Shown: piece by piece, positions 7,311 through 16,378 of the stretch
Layout of the letters: each line of letters starts with the position of its first letter
How positions within the stretch are numbered: the stretch's first letter is position 1
NCBI GenBank assembly: GCA_034416335.1
Contig: DAOULV010000022.1
Span: 62,001 to 126,000 of the forward strand
DNA length: 64,000 bases
DNA from: MGML01 sp034416335
GTDB lineage: Bacteria > Chloroflexota > Dehalococcoidia > Dehalococcoidales > UBA2162
Reading direction: 5' to 3'
The notes under the pieces: model-generated
What the model was told of the DNA's origin: nothing
Databases searched by the model: none
The model's input: the letters and a program-made list of their open reading frames with translations, nothing else
Position numbers and translations under genes: made by a program

Positions 7311-10300
7311 TTGACCACTAAACCATCCAAAGTACTCATAATCGGTTCGGGCCCCATAGTAATCGGTCAGGCAGCCGAGTTTGACTATGCCGGCGCGCAG
7401 GCTTGTAAAGCAATGCGCGAGGAAGGAATAGTATCCGTACTTGTGAATTCAAATCCGGCAACGATTATGACGGATGAAGGCATCGCGGATATTACCTATA
7501 TAGAACCTTTAACGGTCGATATGGTGGCCAGGATTATTGAGAAGGAAAGACCGGACGGACTGCTGCCGACACTGGGCGGACAGACGGGACTAAATCTCGC
7601 AGTAGACCTTGCCAATGCCGGTGTGCTTGAAAAATATAACGTCTCTTCTCTTGGGACTCCCATCCAGACGATCCGGAATGCAGAAGACCGCGAGTTATTT
7701 AAACAGCTCCTGGTCAGTATCGGCGAACCGGTGCCGGGAAGCTACACGGTAAATACTGTGGAGCAGGCCCGGCAAGTGGCAAGAGAACTCGGTTTACCCC
7801 TGATTATCCGTCCTGCGTATACTCTCGGTGGTACCGGCGGTGGAATTGCCAACAACTGGGAAGAGCTGGAATCGGTGGTATCAAGGGGACTCTCGAACAG
7901 TCCCATTTCGCAGGTGCTGCTCGAACAGTCGGTCGTTGGCTGGAAGGAAATAGAGTATGAGGTTATGCGTGACAGCGCCAACAACTGCATAACCGTTTGT
8001 AATATGGAAAATTTCGACCCGATGGGTGTTCATACCGGCGACAGCATCGTAGTCGCTCCCAGCCAGACACTTACCAATAAAGAATACCAGATGCTGCGGA
8101 CGGCAAGTCTGAATATTATCAGGGCTCTGGGTATCGAAGGTGGCTGTAACGTCCAGTTTGCTCTGGACCCGACCAGCAGCGATTATTACGTTATCGAAGT
8201 AAATCCAAGAGTCAGCCGAAGTTCGGCTCTCGCCAGTAAGGCTACCGGATATCCGATAGCGCGCGTGGCATCTAAGATAGCAATCGGAAGGACTCTCGAC
8301 CAGATTCCCAACCAGGTAACCGGGAAGACAATGGCTTCTTTTGAACCGGCCCTGGACTATGTGGTGGTAAAAATACCGTCCTGGCCGTTCGATAAGTTTT
8401 CCGCAAACAACAGGGTAATCGGGACCCAGATGAAAGCCACCGGTGAAGTAATGGCTATCGATAGATGCTTTGAGGCAGCTCTGCAAAAAGCGGTCCGTTC
8501 ACTGGAAACCAACAGAAAGTCTCTTCTCTGGGAAGACCCGGAATGGGAATGGGCTTCCGATATAAACGCTTTTCCGCTGGAACCGAACGATTTGCGATTA
8601 TGGGCGATAACCTCAGCACTCAGAAAGGGTATCACTCCAGAGGAAATCTCGGAGCGTACCCGGATTGACCTCTGGTTTACCAGAAAACTCCTTAATATTG
8701 TCGAAATGGAAAAAGTACTCGCTACAGAACCGCTGACTCAGGAATTGATGTGGCAGGTGAAAAGACTCGGTTTTGCCGACGAGCAGATTGCCGAACTGGT
8801 CGGTGGTTCGAGAAGCCATATAAGCGAATTACGAGAGAGCTGGGGTATTCAGGCCGTATATAAAACGGTGGATACTTGTGCCGCGGAATTCGACGCCAGC
8901 ACGCCGTACTACTACAGTACCTACGAGATTGAGAATGAGTCCAGCCGGACCGACAGGCAGAAGGCTATTGTCGTGGGCAGCGGACCGATTCGAATCGGCC
9001 AGGGAATCGAATTCGATTACTGCTGTGTCCACGCTTCGTACGCACTGAGGGACGACGGCTTCGAAACGATTATGGTTAACTGCAATCCCGAAACGGTTTC
9101 AACCGACTTCGATACCTCCGATAAGCTGTATTTTGAGCCACTTACCGTCGAAGACGTGCTGAATATATACAGGATAGAGAAACCGCTCGGTATTATCGTA
9201 CAGTTCGGCGGGCAGACTCCGCTGAATATCGCTGAGGAACTTGAGAAATCGGGAGTAACAATCCTCGGTACGTCTGTTAACTCGATAGATATAGCCTCGG
9301 ACAGGGGACGTTTCAGGGAGATGATGCAGAAATACGGCATTCCCATGCCGGAATCCGGAACTGCCGAAAGTCTGGAAGAAGCCCTGGAGATAGCCGGACG
9401 CATCGGCTATCCCATAATTCTGCGACCTTCTTATGTGCTTGGCGGACGCGGTATGGAGATAGTTCACGATGAAGCAGGGCTCCGGCAGTATGTGAGTACG
9501 GCGGTCAAGGTTATGCCAGGCAGACCCGTTCTTATCGAACGCTACCTGGAGAACGCTATCGAAACGGAAGCGGACGCTCTTTCCGACGGTGAGCAAGTAA
9601 TCATTCCGGCGATTATGGAGCATATTGAATACGCCGGAGTGCACTCCGGAGATGCCGCCTGTGTTTTGCCTCCGGTCAGTCTGCCCCAGAAGCACATCGA
9701 TACCATTGAAAAGTATACGAAGCGTATAGCAAAGGAATTGGAAGTTGTCGGTCTGATGAATGTACAGTACGCGATATGCGATGACGTGGTGTATGTAATC
9801 GAGGCGAATCCCCGCGCTTCACGCACTGTTCCTGTGGTGTCCAAAGTCTGTGCAATACCCATGGCGCGGCTGGCAACCCAGTTGATAATGGGGAAAAAGC
9901 TCAAGGATTTGGGCCTGAATGATTACAAAATACCTCACTATGGCGTAAAGGAATCGGTTTTCCCCTTCACGATGTTCCCGGATGTCGATCCCGTATTAAG
10001 ACCGGAAATGAAATCGACCGGAGAGGTGCTGGGTATCGCGGATTCGTTTGATCTGGCATTCTGGAAAGCCCAGGAAGCAGTTATACCCCTTCCGAAGGAA
10101 GGTACCGTACTCATCACAGTATCCGAAACGGACAGACAGAAAGCTGCCGATATTGCCAGAGAGTTTGTGAACCTGGGTTTTAATATTAAAGCCACAGCAG
10201 GAACGGGCGCATATCTAAAGAAACAGGGTATTTCTTCGGAGCCCATACTGAAAGAGTACGAAGGCAGACCCAATATAACAGACGCAATTAAAAACGGTGA

Positions 10301-10520
10301 TATACATCTGGTGATAAACACTCCGTCGGGGAAACTGAGTTCTCATGATGATTCGTATATCCGAAAGGCCGCAATCAAATATCATATACCGTATATAACC
10401 ACCATGGCTGCGGCAACAGCCGCGGTAAAAGGTATACAGGCTTCTCTACGGACAACACCTTATGTCAAGTCGTTACAGAATTACCATCGCGATATCACGG
10501 GAACGGTCAAGAGTAAATAG
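7311..10520 (+). CDS. carB: Carbamoyl-phosphate synthase large chain
   Basis: A 1069-residue CarB of normal length with two homologous ATP-grasp halves (starting at KVLIIGSGPIVIGQAAEFDYAG and KAIVVGSGPIRIGQGIEFDYC), a linking oligomerisation domain and a C-terminal MGS-like allosteric domain (about 930-1069). It makes carbamoyl phosphate from bicarbonate, two ATP and CarA-derived ammonia. The start is TTG at 7311 with AAGGGG inside the carA tail as ribosome binding site. Both halves keep the ATP-grasp EVNPRVSRSSALASKATG / EANPRASRTVPVVSKV motif. Confidence 0.97.
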   Translation: MTTKPSKVLIIGSGPIVIGQAAEFDYAGAQACKAMREEGIVSVLVNSNPATIMTDEGIADITYIEPLTVDMVARIIEKERPDGLLPTLGGQTGLNLAVDLANAGVLEKYNVSSLGTPIQTIRNAEDRELFKQLLVSIGEPVPGSYTVNTVEQARQVARELGLPLIIRPAYTLGGTGGGIANNWEELESVVSRGLSNSPISQVLLEQSVVGWKEIEYEVMRDSANNCITVCNMENFDPMGVHTGDSIVVAPSQTLTNKEYQMLRTASLNIIRALGIEGGCNVQFALDPTSSDYYVIEVNPRVSRSSALASKATGYPIARVASKIAIGRTLDQIPNQVTGKTMASFEPALDYVVVKIPSWPFDKFSANNRVIGTQMKATGEVMAIDRCFEAALQKAVRSLETNRKSLLWEDPEWEWASDINAFPLEPNDLRLWAITSALRKGITPEEISERTRIDLWFTRKLLNIVEMEKVLATEPLTQELMWQVKRLGFADEQIAELVGGSRSHISELRESWGIQAVYKTVDTCAAEFDASTPYYYSTYEIENESSRTDRQKAIVVGSGPIRIGQGIEFDYCCVHASYALRDDGFETIMVNCNPETVSTDFDTSDKLYFEPLTVEDVLNIYRIEKPLGIIVQFGGQTPLNIAEELEKSGVTILGTSVNSIDIASDRGRFREMMQKYGIPMPESGTAESLEEALEIAGRIGYPIILRPSYVLGGRGMEIVHDEAGLRQYVSTAVKVMPGRPVLIERYLENAIETEADALSDGEQVIIPAIMEHIEYAGVHSGDAACVLPPVSLPQKHIDTIEKYTKRIAKELEVVGLMNVQYAICDDVVYVIEANPRASRTVPVVSKVCAIPMARLATQLIMGKKLKDLGLNDYKIPHYGVKESVFPFTMFPDVDPVLRPEMKSTGEVLGIADSFDLAFWKAQEAVIPLPKEGTVLITVSETDRQKAADIAREFVNLGFNIKATAGTGAYLKKQGISSEPILKEYEGRPNITDAIKNGDIHLVINTPSGKLSSHDDSYIRKAAIKYHIPYITTMAAATAAVKGIQASLRTTPYVKSLQNYHRDITGTVKSK

Positions 10521-10533
10521 TGCTATAATAGCA
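10521..10533 (+). promoter_or_regulatory. Palindrome covering a -10 box, before the NrpR-like gene
   Basis: TGCTATAATAGCA directly follows the carB stop. It is a perfect 6+1+6 palindrome and contains the consensus -10 TATAAT (10524-10529). No good -35 is visible. It may be an operator, possibly autoregulatory. Confidence 0.4.
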
Positions 10534-10563
10534 TTTAGATGTTCGGAGGATGGATGAAGAGCG

Positions 10564-11565
10564 ATGGACCAGGCTGTCGGTGCTGATGCTGAAAATAAAC
10601 TCATTACAATACTGAAAATCCTTAGTGAATCTTCGGAACCTCTCGGTTCTATTACGATAGCACGCCGCCTGGAAGATGAAGGCATTTTCCTCAGTGAAAG
10701 GGCTGTCAGGTACCATCTCCGTATTGCCGACGAACGCGGTTATACCAGACCTGAGGGGCATGACGGAAGAGCTATCACCGCGCTCGGCCAGCAGGAGGTA
10801 AAGGACGCCCTTGCTCCACAGCACCTCGGGTTTGTCCGTGAAAAGCTGGAAATGCTCGCCTACCAGACAACCTTCGATCCTGCAAAAAAGACCGGCAGGC
10901 TTTCAATAAACACCTCTGTATTCGATGAGAAGAAATTCAGGAAAGCATTAACCGCGATGAAAGATGCTTTCAGAACCAACCTGTCTGTAAGTAATCTTGT
11001 TGCTGTAGCTTCAGAAGGTCAGAAACTGGGTTCCGTAGTAGTGCCGCCGGGAAAAATCGGGTTTGCTACGGTGTGCAGCGTGGTAATAAACGGAGTCCTT
11101 CTCAAGGCAGGGATCCCAACCGAGTACAAGTTCGGCGGAGTATTGGAAGTCAGGAACAGTCAGGCGAGGAGGTTTGTCGGGATAATCGATTACGCGGGTA
11201 CTTCACTGGACCCGTCCGAACAGTTCATCCGGGCAAGGATGACGAGCGTCGGAGAAGCCGCTAAGACCGGAAACGGCAAGGTTATCGGGGTTTTCAGGAC
11301 GATGCCTGCCGCAGCCAGGGAAGCTCTCGATAAGACCATTGCCCTGCTAAATGACGCAGGGATTCACGGTGTATACAAGATCGGGGAGATAAGCGAACCA
11401 CTTTGCCAGATAGTCGTGCCGCTAAACCGCGTCGGTGTAATACAGCTCGGAGGCCTGAATCCGGTAGCGGCAGCCGTTGAAGCCGGTATCGAGATTGAAA
11501 ACATCGCCGAGAGCGGCTTTATCAATTATGAAGAACTGCAGCCTTTCGATAAGCTTCTCAACTAG
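10564..11565 (+). CDS. NrpR-like transcriptional regulator (winged helix plus one NrpR/DUF128 domain)
   Basis: A 333-residue protein. Residues about 8-75 form a winged helix of the type found before NrpR and RNase R domains (ITIARRLEDEGIFLSERAVRYHL). Residues about 85-330 form one NrpR (DUF128) domain with PPGKIGFATVCSVVINGVLL, AGIPTEYKFGGVLE and TGNGKVIGVFR. In methanogens NrpR represses nif and glnA and is released by 2-oxoglutarate. Methanococcus NrpR has two such domains, but this protein has one, as in the split archaeal forms. Its position after amtB-glnB-glnA-nadE-carAB suggests a nitrogen role here too, by inference. The ATG at 10564 is the only in-frame start after a stop at 10555; GGAGGA lies 13 bases upstream. 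Confidence 0.85.
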   Translation: MDQAVGADAENKLITILKILSESSEPLGSITIARRLEDEGIFLSERAVRYHLRIADERGYTRPEGHDGRAITALGQQEVKDALAPQHLGFVREKLEMLAYQTTFDPAKKTGRLSINTSVFDEKKFRKALTAMKDAFRTNLSVSNLVAVASEGQKLGSVVVPPGKIGFATVCSVVINGVLLKAGIPTEYKFGGVLEVRNSQARRFVGIIDYAGTSLDPSEQFIRARMTSVGEAAKTGNGKVIGVFRTMPAAAREALDKTIALLNDAGIHGVYKIGEISEPLCQIVVPLNRVGVIQLGGLNPVAAAVEAGIEIENIAESGFINYEELQPFDKLLN

Positions 11566-11594
11566 TACGCTGTAACATTAAAAACTGTTTGAAG

Positions 11595-11702
11595 CTAGTT
11601 ATGCAACTAGTCCCTTCCCCCTTGATGGGGGAAGGTTAGGATGAGGGTGATATAAATCCAATTTTCACCCTCACCTTAATCCTCTCCCCTCAAGGGAGAG
11701 GA
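11595..11702. repeat. Palindromic intergenic repeat cluster (MITE-like)
   Basis: The gap from 11566 to 11762 holds no gene. It contains CTAGTT-atgc-AACTAG (11595-11610), then a composite inverted structure: a hairpin CCTTCCCCC/GGGGGAAGG, the arms TGAGGGTGA and TCACCCTCA about 17 bases apart, and a second hairpin CCTCTCCC/GGGAGAGG. The two halves are imperfect reverse complements of each other. It resembles the CCCTCACC...CTCTCCC repeats common between genes in this window; it may also end transcription from both sides. Confidence 0.7.
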
Positions 11703-11762
11703 AATAGAAAGAATGTTTTATTCTGAAAAATCTAGCGTTATTTGGTACTAGATGTTCGATAA

Positions 11763-12335
11763 TTACTTTCTCAGCTCGAGTCCGATATTGAATGCTTTAC
11801 CAACCGGTTCACCGAACGCCTGGTAGTCTCCTCCGGGGCGTGGATTGAATGCAAAAGGTCTGATTTTACTCACGTCAGGCCTGCCATCGGTAAGGCAATC
11901 CTCGGTGATGTAGGTTTCCTTTATCTCTCCGACGACAAGTATGTGACTGCCGACATCCAGCATGTGCATAACCCTGCATTCAAGGTTGACCGGGCACTGT
12001 TCGATCATCGGGGCTGTTTCAAGCTCCCTGTAAAATACATTGAAGCTGCAGACTTTCACTTTATCCACTTTACTGCCGGACTCAATACCGCAATAGTCGG
12101 TTTCCTTGGCGATATCCACCGAGGGGACATTCACCGAAAAAGTCCGATTCTGATATATTCCTTTCAGTGTGTATCGGGTGGGACGTATGCCGACTGTGAT
12201 GACGGGCGGTTCTCCTCCGGCGATACCCGACCAGGCTGCGGTCATAAAATTCGGTTTACCGTCGACGTTAGACCCGATAAGAAAGGCCGGCATCGGGTAT
12301 ACGACCGTTTTATGTTCGATAGATACTTTTCCCAT
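11763..12335 (-). CDS. Flavin reductase-like / flavoredoxin family protein
   Basis: The protein is 190 residues when started at the ATG at 12335, which has GGGAGG 7 bases upstream; a longer in-frame start (12422) lacks a ribosome site and adds an unrelated N-terminus. It has the split-barrel FMN-binding fold of the flavin reductase family: PMPAFLIGSNVDGKPNFMTAAW, PPVITVGIRPTRYTLKGI and FSVNVPS. Members bind FMN and pass electrons or reduce flavin; the partner is unknown. It is a single gene facing the SbcC-type gene divergently. Confidence 0.85.
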   Translation of the reverse strand: MGKVSIEHKTVVYPMPAFLIGSNVDGKPNFMTAAWSGIAGGEPPVITVGIRPTRYTLKGIYQNRTFSVNVPSVDIAKETDYCGIESGSKVDKVKVCSFNVFYRELETAPMIEQCPVNLECRVMHMLDVGSHILVVGEIKETYITEDCLTDGRPDVSKIRPFAFNPRPGGDYQAFGEPVGKAFNIGLELRK

Positions 12336-12371
12336 TCTCAACCTCCCGTGCTCTATACTATCTACTGATAT

Positions 12372-12399
12372 CGTGACGCAATTGCGTAAGTGCGTAAAT
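12372..12399. repeat. TGACG-AATTGCG-type motif, also found before the ParA-like gene
   Basis: TGACGCAATTGCGTAAGTGC and the following GTAAATG are nearly identical to the sequence at 27047-27070 (TGACGTAATTGCGCAAATGC). CGCAATTGCG is a perfect palindrome. It lies upstream of the flavoredoxin-like gene and may be an operator or a repeat remnant. Confidence 0.4.
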
Positions 12400-12520
12400 G
12401 TAGCAGCAATTACTATACACATATTGATTATAATTTTCTGCGTCCGGAAATATCAAATACCGATGCTTATTGTGGTAAAATACGGTGTAAAACCGCCTGC
12501 CGGAGGAGTTTTCGGAACAG

Positions 12521-15091
12521 ATGATCCCCGTGAAGCTGTCACTGCGGAATTTTATGCCCTACCGCGATAATGTGCCGTCGTTGTACTTCAACGATATACA
12601 TACTGCCAGCATATGGGGAGATAATGGCAACGGCAAGTCGTCGCTTATCGATGCTATTACATGGGCTTTGTGGGGCAAGACAAGAGCGAAAAGCGATGAT
12701 GATATTATCCACCTCGGCCAGGATGAAACCGAGGTGGAGTTTGATTTTATTGTAGGGGACAATCTTTACCGCGTTATAAGAAAACATGCCAGGCCGAAAC
12801 GGAGGCGTGCTTCGGGGCAGTCCCTCCTTGAATTTCAGGTATCGTCGGGTAACGGTTTCAGGTCCATATCCGGCGATACTATGACTCAGACGCAGCAGGA
12901 AATTATCGACGTTCTTCATATGGACTATTCGACCTTTGTTAACAGTGCATATCTGCGGCAGGGCCATGCCGATGAGTTTACGCAGCAGCAGCCGGTCAAA
13001 CGGAAAGAAGTGCTTTCGAATATACTGGGGCTGTCCCGCTACGACAAACTGGAGGACCGGGCCAAGGAACTGGCACGGAAGCAGGAGATGGACAGGACGC
13101 TGGCGGAAAACGCAATCCGGGATATCGGTACCGAACTGGCACGAAGACCCGAATATGAAGCCGAACTTGAAAAGGAGCAGGCGGATCTATCTGAAATCGA
13201 CAGAATAGTCCAGGAGAAAGATAAAAAATTAGTTGAGCTGCGGCAGAGAAAAGAGCTGCTGGAGAACAAACGGCAGCAGGCGGCGCAGATAGACAAACAT
13301 ATGACAGAGAGCGCCAGGACAAAAGAACTGCTGAAAAACCAGCTCAAACAGGTCAATACCCGGATTCAGGAATATGAGGGGCTTATTGCCCGTCGTGGTA
13401 CGTTAGAAGATGGGTATGAAAAATATACGGAAGCTAAAAAACTGAACGAAGAACTGGACAGGAAATTAAGACTCGTCACAGCACTGAATGAACGGAAGCA
13501 CAAACTCGAAATGTCCGTAGTCCAGTCCAGCCAGGCATTGCTGAATGAACATGCCCTCGCGGAAAACAACATCGCCAAGCTGGACGAAGAATACGGGAAA
13601 TTGAGCGACCTGAGAAATGAATTAATGCAAGCCCAGTATGAACTGAACGGACTTGCGGAGCAAGAGGAAGAGGTTAACCGGAAAACGGATACACTCAGGC
13701 GGTTACAGGCGGAATTATCTGACCTTCAGTCCGGAAAAACACGGCTCGAACAGGAGATTGCCGAGATTACGGAAAAACTCGGTCTGCTTTCCTCGCAGAC
13801 CGGCGCCCGGTGTCCTCTGTGTGAAAGAGACCTTGGGGAAGAACATCGGGTGCTGATAGAGAACAAATACACACAAGAGAAGCACGAAAAATCCGATGTT
13901 CTTTTAAAATCGACCGAAGATATCACAAGGAAAATGTCGGAGCTTAAATCTACAGAGAATGAAGTTTCTCAATTAAGTAAGAAACTCGAGCAGACCAGGA
14001 CGACAGTCCAGAGCAGGATAAGTGTTCTTAACCGGGATATTCACGAGGTCGAAAAAGCCGGCAGTCAGCTGGAAGCAGAGAGAAAAAGACTGTCTGAAAT
14101 CGAGGAACGTATATCCTCCAGAGAGTATGCTGACGAAGACCAGGAATCTCTGCGAAAGGTGGAAGAGGAACTTGCCGGGCTTGATTATGATTCGGACAAA
14201 CATGAGCAGATAAGGAAGGACCTCGGCAATCTGTCTCAATATGAAGAACCGAAACGAAAACTGGACGAGGCTCTGAAGTATATCGATTCGGAACAAGAAT
14301 CCGCGTCCAATACTGAATTAAGAATAACCGAACTGGGAAAGAGTATCGAAGAGGACAGGGCCAGCAAAGAAGGATTAGCAGAAGAGCTAACACAGCTTCC
14401 CGGGCTTTCCGCTGAGCTGGAAGGAGCCGAGAACGAATACCGGGATTTGAGTGCCAGGCAGAGGCAGGTACAGGAATCGGTCGGTCGTATCAAGGGAGTA
14501 CTCCAGCGAAGCGCCGAACTTGAATTGAAAGCCAAGGAAAAAGAGCAGGAACTTGAGCAGGCTGTGAAAGAAGAGCAGATATACCGTGACCTTGCCCGGG
14601 CGTTCGGTAAGAGGGGAATCCAGGCGTGGCTGATAGAAATGGCGCTGCCTGAAATAGAGGTGGAGGCTAACAAGCTGCTGGGACGGATGACGGATAACCG
14701 GATGAGTGTGAAGATAGAGACCCAGCGGGAAACCAAGAAAGGCGATACCGTTGAAACACTTGACATAAAGATAGCAGACGAACTCGGTACCCGTAATTAC
14801 GAGATGTTCAGCGGCGGCGAAGCTTTTCGCATAGACTTTGCCATCCGTATTGCTCTTTCGAAGCTGCTTGCCCGGCGTGCCGGAGCACCACTGCCGACCC
14901 TGATTATCGACGAAGGATTCGGCACCCAGGACAGCAACGGACTTGAAAAGCTGAAAGAAGCCATTATATCGATTCAGGACGACTTCGAGAAAATTCTTGT
15001 GGTTACTCACATCGAGGAATTCAGGGATGCCTTCCCGGCCCGTATCGACGTGGTAAAGACAGCGGACGGATCGACCATCGAAGTAAATTGA
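12521..15091 (+). CDS. sbcC: SbcC/Rad50-type SMC-family ATPase
   Basis: An 856-residue protein with split ATPase heads and a long central coiled coil. Walker A is GDNGNGKSS (33-41); a Q-loop region follows (YLRQGHADEFTQQQPVKRKEVL). A zinc hook CPLC at about 430 sits in the middle of the coiled coil. The signature FSGGEAFR (about 762) and Walker B LPTLIIDEGFGT (about 795) complete the head. Family role: DNA end processing with the SbcD/Mre11 nuclease. No SbcD gene is adjacent or elsewhere in the window. The next gene starts 10 bases downstream, so the two are probably co-transcribed. Confidence 0.92.
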   Translation: MIPVKLSLRNFMPYRDNVPSLYFNDIHTASIWGDNGNGKSSLIDAITWALWGKTRAKSDDDIIHLGQDETEVEFDFIVGDNLYRVIRKHARPKRRRASGQSLLEFQVSSGNGFRSISGDTMTQTQQEIIDVLHMDYSTFVNSAYLRQGHADEFTQQQPVKRKEVLSNILGLSRYDKLEDRAKELARKQEMDRTLAENAIRDIGTELARRPEYEAELEKEQADLSEIDRIVQEKDKKLVELRQRKELLENKRQQAAQIDKHMTESARTKELLKNQLKQVNTRIQEYEGLIARRGTLEDGYEKYTEAKKLNEELDRKLRLVTALNERKHKLEMSVVQSSQALLNEHALAENNIAKLDEEYGKLSDLRNELMQAQYELNGLAEQEEEVNRKTDTLRRLQAELSDLQSGKTRLEQEIAEITEKLGLLSSQTGARCPLCERDLGEEHRVLIENKYTQEKHEKSDVLLKSTEDITRKMSELKSTENEVSQLSKKLEQTRTTVQSRISVLNRDIHEVEKAGSQLEAERKRLSEIEERISSREYADEDQESLRKVEEELAGLDYDSDKHEQIRKDLGNLSQYEEPKRKLDEALKYIDSEQESASNTELRITELGKSIEEDRASKEGLAEELTQLPGLSAELEGAENEYRDLSARQRQVQESVGRIKGVLQRSAELELKAKEKEQELEQAVKEEQIYRDLARAFGKRGIQAWLIEMALPEIEVEANKLLGRMTDNRMSVKIETQRETKKGDTVETLDIKIADELGTRNYEMFSGGEAFRIDFAIRIALSKLLARRAGAPLPTLIIDEGFGTQDSNGLEKLKEAIISIQDDFEKILVVTHIEEFRDAFPARIDVVKTADGSTIEVN

Positions 15092-15101
15092 AGGACTCAG
15101 G

Positions 15102-15824
15102 GTGACAGACTCTTTTTTGTCCCGTCTTAATCGTGCGGCACTGGAAAAACTTCAGGAAGATACCGGACCGGTTGACGCGCTCAATCTGGTGAATTTTTCC
15201 AGTGTAAGCAGTTATCGCTGGTACGGACTTTTGCTGTCTCCACTCGCTCTTCTGCGTGGTGGCCGACCGCTGTTCGTTGCGGCACATTGGAAATCCCTTA
15301 CCGGCGGAAAGACATTCGACGAACTCGTTATCGTTCGATATCCAGGCCTTAGAACATTCACCGGGATATTAACCGGCAGATGCTACTCCAAACTGAACAG
15401 GCTTCGCGAGAAAGGAGTCACGTACTTCGAGTTTTCCTTTACGCGGTCTTTCCGTGAAAGCAGTGAATTGTGGAAAAAGGGATTCCGGCTCATTGTCCGG
15501 TTCAATTACGGAGAAGAAGCATTCGGGAATGTTCTGGACAGGATAACCAATATACTGGGGAAATACTCCGTCGTCCAGCTTTATGCCTCCAGACAGATTG
15601 GAGTAATACCGTTCAATGGTAAAGTAAAACCTTCGGACCCGAATCCGGATAAAAAAACGGGAACGGTGATATTTTCGATACTCGAAGATAATCCCGACAA
15701 ATTCGTTCTGGAAGAAGAGGTGATTACCAGTCTGGAAACGGCAGCTGCAGACCTGTCCGTGGACGTATACCGGTCACTCGGCGTATGGGAATCAATGCCG
15801 TGGGTGAAAAAATACTCTTGCTAA
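15102..15824 (+). CDS. DUF1330-like dimeric alpha/beta-barrel protein of unknown function
   Basis: A 240-residue soluble protein with a GTG start 10 bases after sbcC. I do not recognise a function. Two similar halves are suggested. In the first, ALNLVNF, then DELVIVRYPGLRTFTGIL and KGVTYFEFSFTR, resembles the DUF1330-like ferredoxin fold (NLLRF ... RYPS). The second half (LIVRFNYGEEAFGNVLDRI) repeats a beta-alpha pattern. No catalytic motif can be named. The spacing implies co-transcription with sbcC; a role in DNA repair would be speculation. Confidence 0.6.
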   Translation: MTDSFLSRLNRAALEKLQEDTGPVDALNLVNFSSVSSYRWYGLLLSPLALLRGGRPLFVAAHWKSLTGGKTFDELVIVRYPGLRTFTGILTGRCYSKLNRLREKGVTYFEFSFTRSFRESSELWKKGFRLIVRFNYGEEAFGNVLDRITNILGKYSVVQLYASRQIGVIPFNGKVKPSDPNPDKKTGTVIFSILEDNPDKFVLEEEVITSLETAAADLSVDVYRSLGVWESMPWVKKYSC

Positions 15825-15896
15825 AAAGATAATATTGACCGATTGAAATCCTGCTGGAAGCCTTATTTATGTGATATTTTGATCGATCTCGATTTT

Positions 15897-16094
15897 TTAA
15901 CTTCCCGAAGCAGGTAAAGATACATCCAACTGTCGGCATATTTTTCTTGCCAGATTAATATGTATCTCCGTGTGTCTGGGGATTGTGGCAGAACGTCCGT
16001 TTCGTGGATTGAAAAATAGCGTATGAGAGGAACCTTCTCGGCTTAAGATACAACCTTCTCTTGTCAGGTGACTGATAAGGTTGCGTCGTTTCAT
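15897..16094 (-). CDS. hicA: HicA-type mRNA interferase toxin
   Basis: A 65-residue protein with the HicA double-stranded-RNA-binding fold: MKRRNLISHL, the catalytic His24 in GSSHTLFFNP, and RSATIPRHTEI and ARKICRQL. HicA toxins cleave mRNA and are held inactive by HicB. The gene starts 4 bases after the hicB stop on the same strand, so antitoxin is made first, the reverse of the E. coli hicAB order. Confidence 0.9.
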   Translation of the reverse strand: MKRRNLISHLTREGCILSREGSSHTLFFNPRNGRSATIPRHTEIHINLARKICRQLDVSLPASGS

Positions 16095-16098
16095 ACGA

Positions 16099-16317
16099 TT
16101 ACACTTGTACCTTTATTTTTCTTTTAACCGTCTCACTGGCCGACTCTTTATCAATCAATTCACGCTGGCTTTCAATGATGAGTTGCACGGCTTCTACCAG
16201 ATTTTTTTCAACCTCTTTAATAGTCTTGCCCTGGCTGAAAGCACCGGGAACAGCATCTACCCATCCTATATACCAGTTTTCATGCTTTTCAATAGTTGCT
16301 TCAAATGTCTGTTCCAT
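16099..16317 (-). CDS. hicB: HicB-type antitoxin
   Basis: A 72-residue protein with the HicB partial RNase H-like fold: ATIEKHENWYIGWVDAVPGAFSQGKTIKEVEKNLVEA pattern (key residues W15, P23, G24, T31). It lacks the C-terminal HTH or RHH DNA-binding domain of longer HicB proteins, so autoregulation may need another protein or not occur. It lies directly upstream of hicA. Confidence 0.88.
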   Translation of the reverse strand: MEQTFEATIEKHENWYIGWVDAVPGAFSQGKTIKEVEKNLVEAVQLIIESQRELIDKESASETVKRKIKVQV

Positions 16318-16378
16318 ATTTATTCCCCGTAATTATTAGTATATACGAGAGATCGGTGAAGTTCTACTACATAGAATA

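Noticed and set aside
7881..8486. Long reading frame antisense to carB (and similar ones at 9099-9695 and 14236-15010)
   Set aside because: Each lies within a well-supported gene on the other strand and encodes low-complexity or patternless sequence.
11595..11702. CRISPR array
   Set aside because: The repeats are palindromic and inverted, not regularly spaced direct repeats, and no cas gene is present in the window.
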